Positions 41,745-51,806 of a stretch of DNA of 64,000 bases are shown in pieces. Source of the stretch: Marinoscillum sp965229915 (GTDB lineage: Bacteria > Bacteroidota > Bacteroidia > Cytophagales > Cyclobacteriaceae); NCBI RefSeq assembly GCF_965229915.1, contig NZ_CBDDJZ010000001.1, positions 2,046,001-2,110,000 on the forward strand. The letters are read 5' to 3'. Each line of letters starts with the position of its first letter. Position 1 is the stretch's first letter. The notes under the pieces are model-generated. The model was given only the letters and a program-made list of their open reading frames with translations. It ran no database searches and had not been told where the DNA came from. A program made the translations under genes and the position numbers.

Positions 41745-42427
41745 CCAAACATCTACCCAACACACTGACCTGTCTGAACCTGATCACAGGTGCTATGGCG
41801 ACTATCACTATCACTACTGGTGATTACCAGCAGGCCATCTACTTCGTACTAGTGGCTGGGTTATTTGATTTTCTTGATGGTTTTGTGGCCAGGCTACTTA
41901 AAGTACAATCCAGCATTGGTAAAGAACTGGACTCGCTGGCCGACATGGTTTCATTTGGTCTCGTGCCAGCCTTGTACATGTTTCGGGCTATCGGTGAGGA
42001 GACCACTCATCCTTACTTGCCCTATGCCGGACTGTTGATAGCAGCATTTTCTGCACTGCGGCTGGCTAAGTTCAACGTAGATGATTCGCAATCAGATCAA
42101 TTTATCGGAGTACCTACTCCAGCTAATACCATATTAATTACCTCTTTGGCATTCTTACCTCAGGGATTCCCTATGTCCCTTGTCACCTTACTCGCATTAA
42201 CCGTTGCTTCCAGTTTGCTATTGGTTGCCAACGTACCCATGATCGCTTTGAAGTTTAAAGGAGCTGGCTGGAGTGGCAATGAATTAAGGTATTCGCTGAT
42301 AATCGCGCTTCTTGCCTTATTGGCTATTTTCAAATTAGCAGCTCTGCCAATGCTCATTCCTATTTACATCTTCTTTTCGCTCTTGGGGAATTTTGTGGCT
42401 AAAAAGGGCGTTTCAAAAAATAATTAG
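41741..42427 (+). CDS. pssA: CDP-diacylglycerol-serine O-phosphatidyltransferase
   Basis: This 228-residue integral membrane protein has the CDP-alcohol phosphatidyltransferase motif DGx2ARx8Gx3Dx3D: DGFVAR begins at residue 46, Gly60, Asp64 and Asp68 follow. It has several membrane helices. The N terminus KHLPNTLTCLNLITGAMATI is typical of the serine-specific branch, which makes phosphatidylserine, the precursor of phosphatidylethanolamine. Overlap of 4 bases with the upstream MBL gene. The porU gene begins 24 bases later. Confidence 0.88.
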   Translation: MTKHLPNTLTCLNLITGAMATITITTGDYQQAIYFVLVAGLFDFLDGFVARLLKVQSSIGKELDSLADMVSFGLVPALYMFRAIGEETTHPYLPYAGLLIAAFSALRLAKFNVDDSQSDQFIGVPTPANTILITSLAFLPQGFPMSLVTLLALTVASSLLLVANVPMIALKFKGAGWSGNELRYSLIIALLALLAIFKLAALPMLIPIYIFFSLLGNFVAKKGVSKNN

Positions 42428-42451
42428 AAAAACGATCCGTTTGTGAACTAT

Positions 42452-45400
42452 ATGAAACCCCATCTATCACTAACCTTTATACTGTCCATACTGATGGCGA
42501 GCGGCCAAAGTGTGCTGTCCCAGGGGGAATGGATAAAAATCGGCATCACTCAAGAAGGTATTTATAAATTGGATCATTCCTTCATGACAGATGCTGGTAT
42601 CCCAAGCACAGTCGACCCCAAAACGATCAAACTATACAGTCATGGATTTCGAGGCACATTACCTCAAGCAAATGCGGTCCAAAGGTCTTTTGATCCGGTA
42701 GAAGTGGCCATGCTCGGCATAGGTACCAATGACCAATCACTTGATCAGGGTGACTACTTCCTCTTCTATGGACAGGGTCCACACAAACTACTCTTTGATG
42801 CCGAAGGCAATCTGGATTACGAACACAACATTTATTCTGATACGCTGTATTTGCTGATGACCTATGGAGGAAAGGCAGGTAAACGCATTCAAACCAGGGC
42901 AACTCTTCCAACCACAGCAGAGACCAAATCAACCTATCAAAAACTGATCGTTTATGAAAAAGATGAGTACAATCAATTAGGCTCAGGGCGTAGATGGTTA
43001 AGCACTGGTGTGACCAGAAGTAATCCTATCATGGATTTCAGTTATAATGTAGCAAATGCGACAGGACCTGTAGATCTATGGACCTCATTAGCAGCAGATT
43101 CACAAAGGCCGTGTTCCTTTGATGTACTGATCAATGGCGAAGAACTGGGCCGGGTAAATATCGACTCAGTGTCAGGTGCCAGCTACAGCCAAAAACAGAA
43201 ATACAGTGAAGGTTTTTTCAGTACGTCTATTAGTTCCAGCTCCCTGGACTTGAGGCTTCGATTCAATCATGGCGCAGGTAGTTCCAAAGGGTTTTTAGAC
43301 TATTTTATCCTGGGAGTGACTTCTAACTTTAGCGATGATCAGGACATCATAAAGCTTGCTCCAGGCACTTCCAGCTCATGGGAAATTGGGGACAACCAGC
43401 TCGTATGGAACATTACATCCGTAACCTCACCAGAGGCAATTCCAAATGAGAGCGGGAAATTCACAAACAATACCACTGAGTCGGCCCTGGCTGTTTTCAA
43501 TCCGGAATCAGCGCTAGAGCCAAAACTAGTTGGCAAAGTGGCGAATCAGAATATCAAGAGTCTGGCCAATGCTGAGGCCATAATTGTTACGCATCCACTC
43601 TTTCTGACACAGGCCAATCGTCTGGCTCAATTTCACCAGTCCTACGACCAAATGAATGTGGGAGTGGTCACTGTACAGCAAGTGTACAATGAGTTTTCTG
43701 CTGGCTCTCAAGACATTACTGCCATTCGAGACTTCCTTAGATACTGCTACCTCAATGGCGGAAACTTGAAATATGCACTGCTATTTGGAGATGCTTCATA
43801 TGATTACAAAAACCGGGTAGCCAACAACACCAATTTTGTCCCCATTTACGAATCCAGAGAATCTGCACACAACATTTTCAGCCATTCATCTGATGATTAC
43901 TTCGGATTCATGGAAGAGGACGAAGGCTACTGGAGCGAAGGGAAACTCCGAAACAATGGGCAATCCTATGACGAACCTTATGAGGATCACACATTGGAAA
44001 TTGGGATAGGGAGACTGACAGCCAAGACAAAAGAAGAGGCCCAGCACATAGTAGATAAGATCATTCGGTATAAGACGGCCAAGCAGACTCTGGGTAAATG
44101 GAAACAGCAGATCGCCTACCTGGTAGATGATGGTGACAATAATGAACACATGCGACAGGCTGAATACTTTTCTGGAATAGTAAACGATAACTACTATGCC
44201 TACAATGCAAAAAAACTCTACCTGGACAGGTACGATCAGGATGTAGACCCCGGACCGGACTCACCAATCACACGTGATGTGACCAATACATTGAAAGATG
44301 GCGTATTCCTGTTCAACTATATCGGACATGGCAATGAATTCCAGTTAACCTCGCTGAACGAATTGGCTATTGATCTGGATGTAATCAGAAGCCTAAGCAA
44401 TAGACATAAGCTGCCACTTTTTGTAACTGCCACCTGTGAATTTGGTAAATATGACAATCCCATTAGGGACTCTGGGGCGGAGCTTTTGTTGTCACATGAC
44501 AATGGGGGCGCCATAGCGCTGGTAACAACCACTCGCCCGGTTTATGCCCATACGAACGAACCAGTAAATGTGGCCTTGCACGAAAATTTGTTTGCTAAAA
44601 TTGACGGTGAGCACCCACGGCTAGGCGACGTTATGAAGAATGCCAAAAACCAAAGTCTAAGTGGTCCAATCAACCGCAATTTTGCGCTGCTCGGCGATCC
44701 AATGCTGCGACTGAATTATCCAGGATATGACATCACCATGGATCAATTCCAACAACAGGCAGATACCTTGAGTGCGTTAGAAGTATTTCGAATCTCCGGG
44801 GCTATCATGGATGGTGCCACACTGATGGAAAGCTTTAATGGAACGGCTACAGTGACCATTTGGGACATTCCACAAACCAAGATCACCAAAGGAGACGAGA
44901 GTGATCCATATACTTTTGAAGAACAAACCAATGCGCTCTACAGGGGTGAATTCTCAGTAGTGAATGGTCTCTATGACACAGAGATTATTCTCCCCAAAAA
45001 CATATCTTACAAATATCAACCTGGCAAAATCACGCTCTACGCATCTGATAAGACCAACTTCATGGACGCCAAAGGTTCCACAAAAAACTTTGTGCTGGGA
45101 GGTACATCATCAAACCTCGCTGAAGACTCCACGCCACCAGAGATAAACCTATACCTCAATGAACCAGATTTTAATTCTGGTGGCACAGTAGGTCGCAGTA
45201 GTCTATTCATTGCAGAGTTGACTGATGAAAATGGGATCAATATATCCAGCAATGGCTTTAGCCAAGGCATCACACTCCAGCTAAACAATGAAGAAACCAT
45301 AGAAGTCAATGAGTTCTACACTGCCGAAATGAATACCTATAAAAAAGGATATGTTGTTTACCCATTGCAAAACCTGGAGCCTGGAAAATATACGGCTACA

Positions 45401-45790
45401 TTAAAAGTATCGGACACATACAATAATTTCACTGAGAGCACAGTTGAGTTTAAAGTATCGGACAAGCCGGTTCTGAAAATTTACAATGCCCTGAACTACC
45501 CCAATCCAGTCAATACTAACAGGCTCACCACTTTCAGTTTTGAACATGACCGGGAAGATGAGAAGCTGGAAGTAGATCTGGCATTGTATAACCTGCAAGG
45601 TCGTGTGGTCAATCAATGGGATTACACCATCGACAGCAGTCCTCGAAAAATTGACTACCTAACCTTACGATTGTCGAATTTTCAGGGAAGTGATTTAGAA
45701 AAAGGAATATACTTGTACCGGCTGAGAGTTAGCAGTACACTTGATGGCGCCTCCAATGAAATAGTGAAGAGGCTAGTAATCATTAATTAA
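42452..45790 (+). CDS. porU: Type IX secretion system sortase PorU (C25 peptidase)
   Basis: This 1112-residue protein has a signal peptide (LTFILSILMASGQSVLSQ); I prefer ATG 42452 to the GTG at 42443. The gingipain-like C25 catalytic domain has His626 in NYIGHGNEFQLTSLNELAI and Cys662 in VTATCEFGKYDNP. The C terminus carries a T9SS sorting domain (NALNYPNPVNTNRLTTFSFE, ending KGIYLYRLRVSS and EIVKRLVII), so PorU is itself a T9SS cargo. PorU cleaves C-terminal sorting signals at the cell surface and attaches cargo to anionic LPS. porV follows directly, as in many Bacteroidota. Confidence 0.95.
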   Translation: MKPHLSLTFILSILMASGQSVLSQGEWIKIGITQEGIYKLDHSFMTDAGIPSTVDPKTIKLYSHGFRGTLPQANAVQRSFDPVEVAMLGIGTNDQSLDQGDYFLFYGQGPHKLLFDAEGNLDYEHNIYSDTLYLLMTYGGKAGKRIQTRATLPTTAETKSTYQKLIVYEKDEYNQLGSGRRWLSTGVTRSNPIMDFSYNVANATGPVDLWTSLAADSQRPCSFDVLINGEELGRVNIDSVSGASYSQKQKYSEGFFSTSISSSSLDLRLRFNHGAGSSKGFLDYFILGVTSNFSDDQDIIKLAPGTSSSWEIGDNQLVWNITSVTSPEAIPNESGKFTNNTTESALAVFNPESALEPKLVGKVANQNIKSLANAEAIIVTHPLFLTQANRLAQFHQSYDQMNVGVVTVQQVYNEFSAGSQDITAIRDFLRYCYLNGGNLKYALLFGDASYDYKNRVANNTNFVPIYESRESAHNIFSHSSDDYFGFMEEDEGYWSEGKLRNNGQSYDEPYEDHTLEIGIGRLTAKTKEEAQHIVDKIIRYKTAKQTLGKWKQQIAYLVDDGDNNEHMRQAEYFSGIVNDNYYAYNAKKLYLDRYDQDVDPGPDSPITRDVTNTLKDGVFLFNYIGHGNEFQLTSLNELAIDLDVIRSLSNRHKLPLFVTATCEFGKYDNPIRDSGAELLLSHDNGGAIALVTTTRPVYAHTNEPVNVALHENLFAKIDGEHPRLGDVMKNAKNQSLSGPINRNFALLGDPMLRLNYPGYDITMDQFQQQADTLSALEVFRISGAIMDGATLMESFNGTATVTIWDIPQTKITKGDESDPYTFEEQTNALYRGEFSVVNGLYDTEIILPKNISYKYQPGKITLYASDKTNFMDAKGSTKNFVLGGTSSNLAEDSTPPEINLYLNEPDFNSGGTVGRSSLFIAELTDENGINISSNGFSQGITLQLNNEETIEVNEFYTAEMNTYKKGYVVYPLQNLEPGKYTATLKVSDTYNNFTESTVEFKVSDKPVLKIYNALNYPNPVNTNRLTTFSFEHDREDEKLEVDLALYNLQGRVVNQWDYTIDSSPRKIDYLTLRLSNFQGSDLEKGIYLYRLRVSSTLDGASNEIVKRLVIIN

Positions 45791-45791
45791 C

Positions 45792-45799
45792 TATCTTTG
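45792..45799 (+). promoter_or_regulatory. TATCTTTG -7 box in the porU-porV gap
   Basis: A perfect TAnnTTTG box begins 2 bases after the porU stop, 21 bases before the porV ATG. No clear -33 element. It suggests that porV can be transcribed separately from porU. Confidence 0.45.
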
Positions 45800-45820
45800 C
45801 CACCTTAAAATTTTTGCTTG

Positions 45821-47041
45821 ATGAACGTACATCTGAAGAAGTCATTTTGGTTTCTAGCATTTATTGCACCACTTTTTGCAACAGCCCAATCCAACGCTCC
45901 CATCCTTTCGGGACAGGACACTTCCAGAAATCCCATCACCGTAGCGGTACCCTTTGTAGGGTTTGCTCCTGATAGTAGAGGTGCTGCCATGGGAGATGCC
46001 GGTGTGGCCAGCTCACCTGATGCATACAGTGTGCACTGGAACAATGCCAAACTGGCTTTCATAGAAGATGACCTGGGTTTCTCCTTTTCTTACTCACCGT
46101 GGCTTGGCAACATCGTGGATGACATGTCATTGAATTACCTCACTTTCTATAAGAAAATTGACAGAATACAAACCATTGGTGCTTCAGTGCGGTATTTTGA
46201 TCTGGGTGAAATTCAGCTCACTGACGCCAACGCAGAACCTCTTGGACTGGAAAATCCTCGTGAAGCGGCATTTGATGCTACTTACTCTAGAAAACTATCA
46301 GAAAACATTGGTCTCGGAGCCACCATCCGCTACATCTGGTCCAACTTGTCTGGCAATATCACAGGTGCACCAGATGCCAAAGCGGGTACTAGTGTGGCGA
46401 TTGACCTTGGATTCTATTACAACAAGGAACTTGTATTTAACGGTAAAAACTCTGAACTCTCATTTGGTGCTCACTTATCCAACTTTGGTCAGAAAGTAAC
46501 CTACAGCAACGATTCCAATGAAGATTTTATCCCAACCAATTTAAGATTGGGTGGTGGATTCAAAACCAACATAGATCCATACAATAGCATTACGCTCCTT
46601 TTGGATTTCAACAAACTGTTAGTCCCTACACCTCCATTCTACCAACTGGATGAAAATGGAGAAGTAGTGAATGACGCCAACGGAAACCCCGTCATACTCA
46701 GAGGAAAAGATCCGAATAGACCACTGTTGAGTGGTGCATTTGGTTCATTTACAGATGCTCCAAATGGTTTCAGTGAGGAGATTCAGGAGATCATGATATC
46801 CACTGGTGTGGAATACAAATACCGAGATGTATTCGCTGTACGAGCCGGATACTTCCACGAGCACAAAAACAAGGGCGACCGAAAGTATTTTACAGCAGGA
46901 CTTGGGTTTAAATACCAGGTTTTTGCTATCGACTTCTCTTATTTAGTTCCTCGCGACAATAACCATCCACTAGGTGATACCTTAAGGTTGTCTTTTGTGT
47001 TTAGCTTTGACACGAAAGATGAAGAACCTACTGATGGATAG
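45821..47041 (+). CDS. porV: Type IX secretion system outer-membrane protein PorV (LptO)
   Basis: This 406-residue protein has a signal peptide (SFWFLAFIAPLFATAQ). I start at ATG 45821; the frame could begin at TTG 45818. The FadL-like barrel of the PorV family is shown by VPFVGFAPDSRGAAMGDAGV, ASSPDAYSVHWNNAKLAF and the C-terminal FKYQVFAIDFSYLVPRDNNH and PLGDTLRLSFVFSF. PorV shuttles cargo from the SprA translocon to PorU. The start of the next gene lies within its last codons. Confidence 0.93.
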   Translation: MNVHLKKSFWFLAFIAPLFATAQSNAPILSGQDTSRNPITVAVPFVGFAPDSRGAAMGDAGVASSPDAYSVHWNNAKLAFIEDDLGFSFSYSPWLGNIVDDMSLNYLTFYKKIDRIQTIGASVRYFDLGEIQLTDANAEPLGLENPREAAFDATYSRKLSENIGLGATIRYIWSNLSGNITGAPDAKAGTSVAIDLGFYYNKELVFNGKNSELSFGAHLSNFGQKVTYSNDSNEDFIPTNLRLGGGFKTNIDPYNSITLLLDFNKLLVPTPPFYQLDENGEVVNDANGNPVILRGKDPNRPLLSGAFGSFTDAPNGFSEEIQEIMISTGVEYKYRDVFAVRAGYFHEHKNKGDRKYFTAGLGFKYQVFAIDFSYLVPRDNNHPLGDTLRLSFVFSFDTKDEEPTDG

Positions 47042-48284
47042 AACCAAAGCCCCCGTATCTGTTGAGATCGAAAGACCCAATCTCCCTTCCATAGATCGGA
47101 TATCGCTAACGAACGATCTAGAGATTCACGTACTGAATCAAGGAAAACAAGATGTGGTTTTATTCGAAATGGTCATACCAGTGGGGCGCTATCAGGAACC
47201 TGCCCCTGGTAATGCTTACTACCTATTCAAAATGATCACTGAGGGCACCTCCAAACACAGTTCAGAGGAAATCGCCAGCTTTTTCGATTTCTATGGAAGT
47301 CATCTGGAGATTACACCTACTCTGGATCATGTCAGCATCAAGTTATTCTCGCTGAACCGGTTCTTCCCAAAGGTGCTACAGATGCTGATGGATATGCTGA
47401 TAGATAGTAGCTTCCCTCAGGAAGAATTTGAGATTCTGAAGCAGATTCGTGTACAGCAGATCAAACAGCAGGAGGCTAAAAACAATGTTTTTGCCAGTTT
47501 GAAATTTCGTGAGCTGCTCTATGGAACTGATCACCCATACGGTAGACGGGTGACGGCCGAGCAAGCAGCTTCCACGTTACTTGATGAAGTGATTGCCTTT
47601 AAAGGCGCACTTCTTACCAAACCTGTATTGTTTATTACAGGAAAGGTGACCGATGATGAACTGCAAGCTGTACGAAATAGTCTGACTCTGCCGTTTACCC
47701 CTCCAACAGCAAGGCGCTCCAACAGATTACACCCTGGAGTGTCAGAACAGATCACTAAGGAAGGCAGCACCCAGGCAAGTATACGTCTGGGCAAAATCAG
47801 CATAGATCGCCATCATCCAGACATCCACCAGTTCAAGGTTGCCAATGAACTACTTGGCGGATTTTTTGGCTCGCGATTAATGAAAAACATCCGTGAGGAG
47901 AAGGGTCTGACCTATGGCATTCACTCTTCCACTTTGCATTTGCAAAACTCTTCCTATTGGTACATTGGATCTGAAGTACTTCAGGACAAAGTGGAGTTGG
48001 CATTGTCGGAAATCCAGAAAGAAATGGAAAAGCTTAAGAATGAACCTCCTTCCAGTCAGGAATTTGGCATGGTGATTAACTATATGAAAGGCAAGTTTCT
48101 GGGTTCATTCGATTCGCCGTTTAGCTCTCACAACATGATGAAAAGCCTCACGCTAGACGGACTCACAGAAGGATTTTTCTATACGTACTTCGACACCTTA
48201 CAAAAAATGAAAGCTGAGGATATTTGTGTCACTATGAATAAGTACCTGACAGGCGACCCGCTTACCACTCTCGTAGTATCCTAG
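47034..48284 (+). CDS. M16 (pitrilysin) family protein, apparently non-catalytic
   Basis: This 416-residue protein aligns by eye to M16 peptidases in order. The zinc motif region reads GNAYYLFKMITEGT, where active members have AHFLEHMxFKGT, so both His and the Glu are replaced. The second domain keeps GFFGSRLMKNIREEKGLTYG, the R/Y substrate-binding block. Non-catalytic M16 subunits normally pair with an active one, yet none is encoded next to it. It follows porV with 8 bases of overlap (ATG 47034; 47019 is an alternative). No signal peptide is seen. It may be an assembly or scaffold partner. Confidence 0.8.
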   Translation: MDRTKAPVSVEIERPNLPSIDRISLTNDLEIHVLNQGKQDVVLFEMVIPVGRYQEPAPGNAYYLFKMITEGTSKHSSEEIASFFDFYGSHLEITPTLDHVSIKLFSLNRFFPKVLQMLMDMLIDSSFPQEEFEILKQIRVQQIKQQEAKNNVFASLKFRELLYGTDHPYGRRVTAEQAASTLLDEVIAFKGALLTKPVLFITGKVTDDELQAVRNSLTLPFTPPTARRSNRLHPGVSEQITKEGSTQASIRLGKISIDRHHPDIHQFKVANELLGGFFGSRLMKNIREEKGLTYGIHSSTLHLQNSSYWYIGSEVLQDKVELALSEIQKEMEKLKNEPPSSQEFGMVINYMKGKFLGSFDSPFSSHNMMKSLTLDGLTEGFFYTYFDTLQKMKAEDICVTMNKYLTGDPLTTLVVS

Positions 48285-50443
48285 TCTCCCTTCTTCTGCA
48301 GCAGTAGATAATCTCCTTTGATCTCTATTTGATTGTAGTCAAATGGCAATTTGGTGTAGCCTTGATAATCAATTAGTCCTTTGGCGCCATTGGATGTCAC
48401 TATGAGCAGCTCCCTGTCCGTATCTACTACCTCAGCATAGTTGGGTCTTACAATGAATCGGCCATTTACGTCACAAATTCCTACCTTATTGTCCCAGTCG
48501 ATTATTTTGTAGTTATCGGTAGGTAGACGTTCAATTCCTTTCCATTTTACATCCACCACTTCCTTACCTGAAGGCGTGATAATCCCATAATCTTCGCCAG
48601 TTTGAATAATAGCCAACCCATTCTTGAAGGTACTAGAATAGCGATAAAACGGTTGAATCTGTAGAATCTCATATTTATCAATGAAACCCCACTTTCCTAG
48701 CAACATTACCGGAGCAAGGCCTTCATTATATGCCTGAGCAGAATCATACCTATTAGCTACTCTAAGTTTGCCATTTTCATCTACGAATCCATGCTTTCCA
48801 TCCTTAATGATGTGAAAGAATCCCTCAGAAAAACCGAGAACATCCTCCACCTCATCTGCAGCCTTTAATACCTGACGGCCCGACACATGTACCAATGTAG
48901 CTCCCGAACTGTCCCGCATTTCATAGTATGCATCATGCACGGAAATCTCATCATACTGCGAGTGGATATAATGTCCCAATGAAGTAATGGCTCCTACCTT
49001 GTCACCATTAACAAGTTGAAGATATCCATTAGCAGGAAGGACCTGATAAGGCAGGCTGTGAATCACCTCACCGAGTTCATTAAAAATGTAGCTGGCCTCT
49101 CCTTTTTCAGCTATGTAGAATTGATCATAATCATAGATGCTATCATACTCTGATAGGATGAGCCAATCATCGCTAAAGGACTTCACACCCCACTTTCCAT
49201 AGTTTTTAGCTAGAAAGTGATTCGCGCTGAACGACTTTTGAACTTTTTCGAAGGTGTAGTTTAGCATCACATTGCCTCTAAAATCCAACCACCCCCAATA
49301 TCCATTTCTTTTAGCAGGGATGTTTCGATTAGAAGCAAATCCCAACTGCTGAAACGGGCGCTCATTCATTTTCCTCCCAAACAAGTTGTAAACGTCCCAA
49401 TCGCCTTTGCTATTGGTGAAAAAGTAAAGACTGTCCACAGCTACTGAATCAAATCCAGCAGCTACCTCTCGACCATCAGTTTTATAAATCCCCCATTGCT
49501 GCAGTTTGCGATTTTTGGTAATCAAGAACCCATTTCGAATGGACTTGAGAGAGTTCTGCTGGTCCGTGAAGAGCAAATCACTGGCAGCAAGAATATGTTC
49601 CGCATTGTTCACATGTGCAATGAGTAAGTTGTGGATGGGCTCGTGAGTGATGGAGTCGCAGGCAATCTCCAGCAGATTTTGATTTTGACCCATTAGATCT
49701 AATTCGGATACCTGCCAGGACGGAAATGGTACTGCTCCCTGATCAGTAATAGACTTGTACTTTATATCGAGAATTAACTTGCCATTGACATCAAGCTTTC
49801 CCTGATAACCTTCGTTGGTGACGACATATCCATCTGCCAATAGGTCTACATGATCTACCCAGCCATTTACCAGGTCTTGCCCGTCAAGTGAATAAAGCCT
49901 GCGCTTCATCCCTTTATTCCACACTTCTACCAACGAGCCCACCTTATTGAGGCTCTCATAAATCGTAGGGATAAAGACCTCTTCCGATCCAACCATTCCA
50001 AAAAGAATATCACTGTTGGTATATTCGGAAACTTTGTAACGATCCTCGGCTAATTCGTCAATCGTGAAGTAATTAAATCCCAGAATGACATCACCTTTGT
50101 CATTTATGAGTCCGCGTTTTACCACATTGGAGTAATGAGTGACCTTGCCAGCTTCAAATAACTGACCATTGAAAGGCTCCAGTACCTTATACCTTGGGCT
50201 CTCTATTTTTCTGGTTTTGATATTAATGAGGCCCCAGCTACCATTTTCATAAAAACCGATAGTCTGATTAATGATGTCATTCTTTCCATTAGACCATCCT
50301 AGCTTTTCATATATAGCCGGAACAACGACCTTACCTTCCTCATCAGCTACACCTTGGAGACCTCCTGAGGTATAGATTTTCAAATCCCCGGCGCTAGCTA
50401 GTAAGGATACAGAAACTAAGAGGAACAATGCACAATATCGCAT
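48281..50443 (-). CDS. Exported WG-repeat protein
   Basis: This 720-residue protein has a signal peptide from ATG 50443 (MRYCALFLLVSVSLLASA; a TTG at 50470 extends the frame by 9 residues). It consists of at least ten WG repeats of about 25-45 residues, such as WGWLDFRGNVMLNYTFEKV, HGFVDENGKLRVANRYDSA, WGFIDKYEILQIQPFYRY and YGIITPSGKEVVDVKWKGI. WG-repeat proteins are surface or periplasmic beta-rich scaffolds of unknown ligand. It converges on the M16-like gene with a 4-base overlap and lies 5 bases after hemA on the same strand by the longer start. Confidence 0.85.
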   Translation of the reverse strand: MRYCALFLLVSVSLLASAGDLKIYTSGGLQGVADEEGKVVVPAIYEKLGWSNGKNDIINQTIGFYENGSWGLINIKTRKIESPRYKVLEPFNGQLFEAGKVTHYSNVVKRGLINDKGDVILGFNYFTIDELAEDRYKVSEYTNSDILFGMVGSEEVFIPTIYESLNKVGSLVEVWNKGMKRRLYSLDGQDLVNGWVDHVDLLADGYVVTNEGYQGKLDVNGKLILDIKYKSITDQGAVPFPSWQVSELDLMGQNQNLLEIACDSITHEPIHNLLIAHVNNAEHILAASDLLFTDQQNSLKSIRNGFLITKNRKLQQWGIYKTDGREVAAGFDSVAVDSLYFFTNSKGDWDVYNLFGRKMNERPFQQLGFASNRNIPAKRNGYWGWLDFRGNVMLNYTFEKVQKSFSANHFLAKNYGKWGVKSFSDDWLILSEYDSIYDYDQFYIAEKGEASYIFNELGEVIHSLPYQVLPANGYLQLVNGDKVGAITSLGHYIHSQYDEISVHDAYYEMRDSSGATLVHVSGRQVLKAADEVEDVLGFSEGFFHIIKDGKHGFVDENGKLRVANRYDSAQAYNEGLAPVMLLGKWGFIDKYEILQIQPFYRYSSTFKNGLAIIQTGEDYGIITPSGKEVVDVKWKGIERLPTDNYKIIDWDNKVGICDVNGRFIVRPNYAEVVDTDRELLIVTSNGAKGLIDYQGYTKLPFDYNQIEIKGDYLLLQKKGD

Positions 50444-50475
50444 GCTCAAATATAAAGAGGGAATTTTCAAGAAGA

Positions 50476-51738
50476 TTACTTAGATGGCTCTGTTTTCTCT
50501 TCTTCTAGATTAAACAGGTCATTTAGCACACCAACGAGTGTCTCAGCCTCACCACGCTTGCAGGCAGCCTTCAGCTGAAGCACAGGCAACTTGATCACTT
50601 TTTGGATCATTCCTTTTGTGGCTTTATCCAGGATCTTCGCTTCGTTTGCACTCATCTTACCTACATACCGGGCCAACTCCTGCTTGCGGATGTCTTCAAG
50701 CGCCTGCTTTAACTTTTTGATGGTAGGGGATACTTCCATCTCTTGAGACCAGTTGTTGAACTCAGCAATACTCTCATCTATGATGGCATTAACTGCTGGA
50801 ATAACTGATTGGCGTTGTTCTAAAGCTTTAGAAGCTTTTTCCTGCAGCTGATCCACATTGTAAAGAATGACACCTGATACTGCTTCTACATCTTCATCAA
50901 TGCTACGTGGCACTGAAAGGTCGATGAGCATTTTTGGATGATGGTTATCTTTTAGTTTGGCTTGGGTAATAATAGGCTCAGGTACCTGTACAGCACTCAC
51001 CACCACGTGCGACTCGGCCAGGACCGAATCCAGTTCTTCAAGTGGAGCAACATGATATCCCAGACTCCCAGCCAAATCCAAAGCCTTTTGCTCGGTCCGA
51101 TTGACAAGCGTCACCTGAGCTTTTAGCCCTTTGAGGTTTTCAACCACATTTTCACCAATCTCCCCTAAACCAACTACTGCGATTTTGGGATTCGTAAAGG
51201 TGCTGATAAACTGCTCTACCACATTCACAGCAGAAGAAGCCACAGAAGCATTGCCATCTCGGAATGGGGTCTCCTGGACCATTCGCTTATTGGTATAGAA
51301 AATCGTGTGAAGCAATCGGTGTAAAAACGGCCCAGCCATTTGCTCATCTGCAGACCACTGATAGGCTTTCTTCACCTGGTTGGTGATTTGTATATCTCCC
51401 AAAACCATCGATTCCAATCCGAGGGAAACACTGAATAGATGCTTTACCGATTGGTCATAATCCATCTGCTGAAAGTAATCTGCAGAAGGTAAGGAGGTAG
51501 ATATGCCATGAAAGACGTCTACCAGAGCAGCCAACTGCTCAGCAATATCCTCCGGTGCATTGTAATAAATCTCAGTGCGATTACATGTAGACAATATCAG
51601 CGCTTCCTCCACGGCCAATACTTCCTTCATCTGGTGAAGAAACTGCTTGGTTTGGCTTTCATCAAATGCCACAGCCTCTCTCACTTCCAGTGGAGTATTT
51701 TTATATGAAATCCCTATCGCTCTAAAGTTACTATGCAT
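50476..51738 (-). CDS. hemA: Glutamyl-tRNA reductase
   Basis: The 420-residue enzyme reduces glutamyl-tRNA(Glu) to glutamate-1-semialdehyde, the first step of C5 haem synthesis. The catalytic Cys52 is in ILSTCNRTEIYY. The NADPH Rossmann motif is VVGLGEIGENVVENL, preceded by SVSLGLESMVLGDIQI, and the C-terminal helical dimerisation domain is complete. The gene is not next to hemBCD. A TATTTTTG promoter box and a palindrome lie upstream. Confidence 0.95.
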   Translation of the reverse strand: MHSNFRAIGISYKNTPLEVREAVAFDESQTKQFLHQMKEVLAVEEALILSTCNRTEIYYNAPEDIAEQLAALVDVFHGISTSLPSADYFQQMDYDQSVKHLFSVSLGLESMVLGDIQITNQVKKAYQWSADEQMAGPFLHRLLHTIFYTNKRMVQETPFRDGNASVASSAVNVVEQFISTFTNPKIAVVGLGEIGENVVENLKGLKAQVTLVNRTEQKALDLAGSLGYHVAPLEELDSVLAESHVVVSAVQVPEPIITQAKLKDNHHPKMLIDLSVPRSIDEDVEAVSGVILYNVDQLQEKASKALEQRQSVIPAVNAIIDESIAEFNNWSQEMEVSPTIKKLKQALEDIRKQELARYVGKMSANEAKILDKATKGMIQKVIKLPVLQLKAACKRGEAETLVGVLNDLFNLEEEKTEPSK

Positions 51739-51775
51739 CTGCCAGTCCTTACGTACCTATAGTTTTACTAGTCTG

Positions 51776-51783
51776 CAAAAATA
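51776..51783 (-). promoter_or_regulatory. TATTTTTG -7 box upstream of hemA
   Basis: A perfect TAnnTTTG box lies on the minus strand, 37 bases upstream of the hemA ATG. No clear -33 element; the palindrome at 51807-51820 lies at about the -33 to -45 position. Confidence 0.45.
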
Positions 51784-51806
51784 ATCATCACAGAATGACT
51801 TACCAC

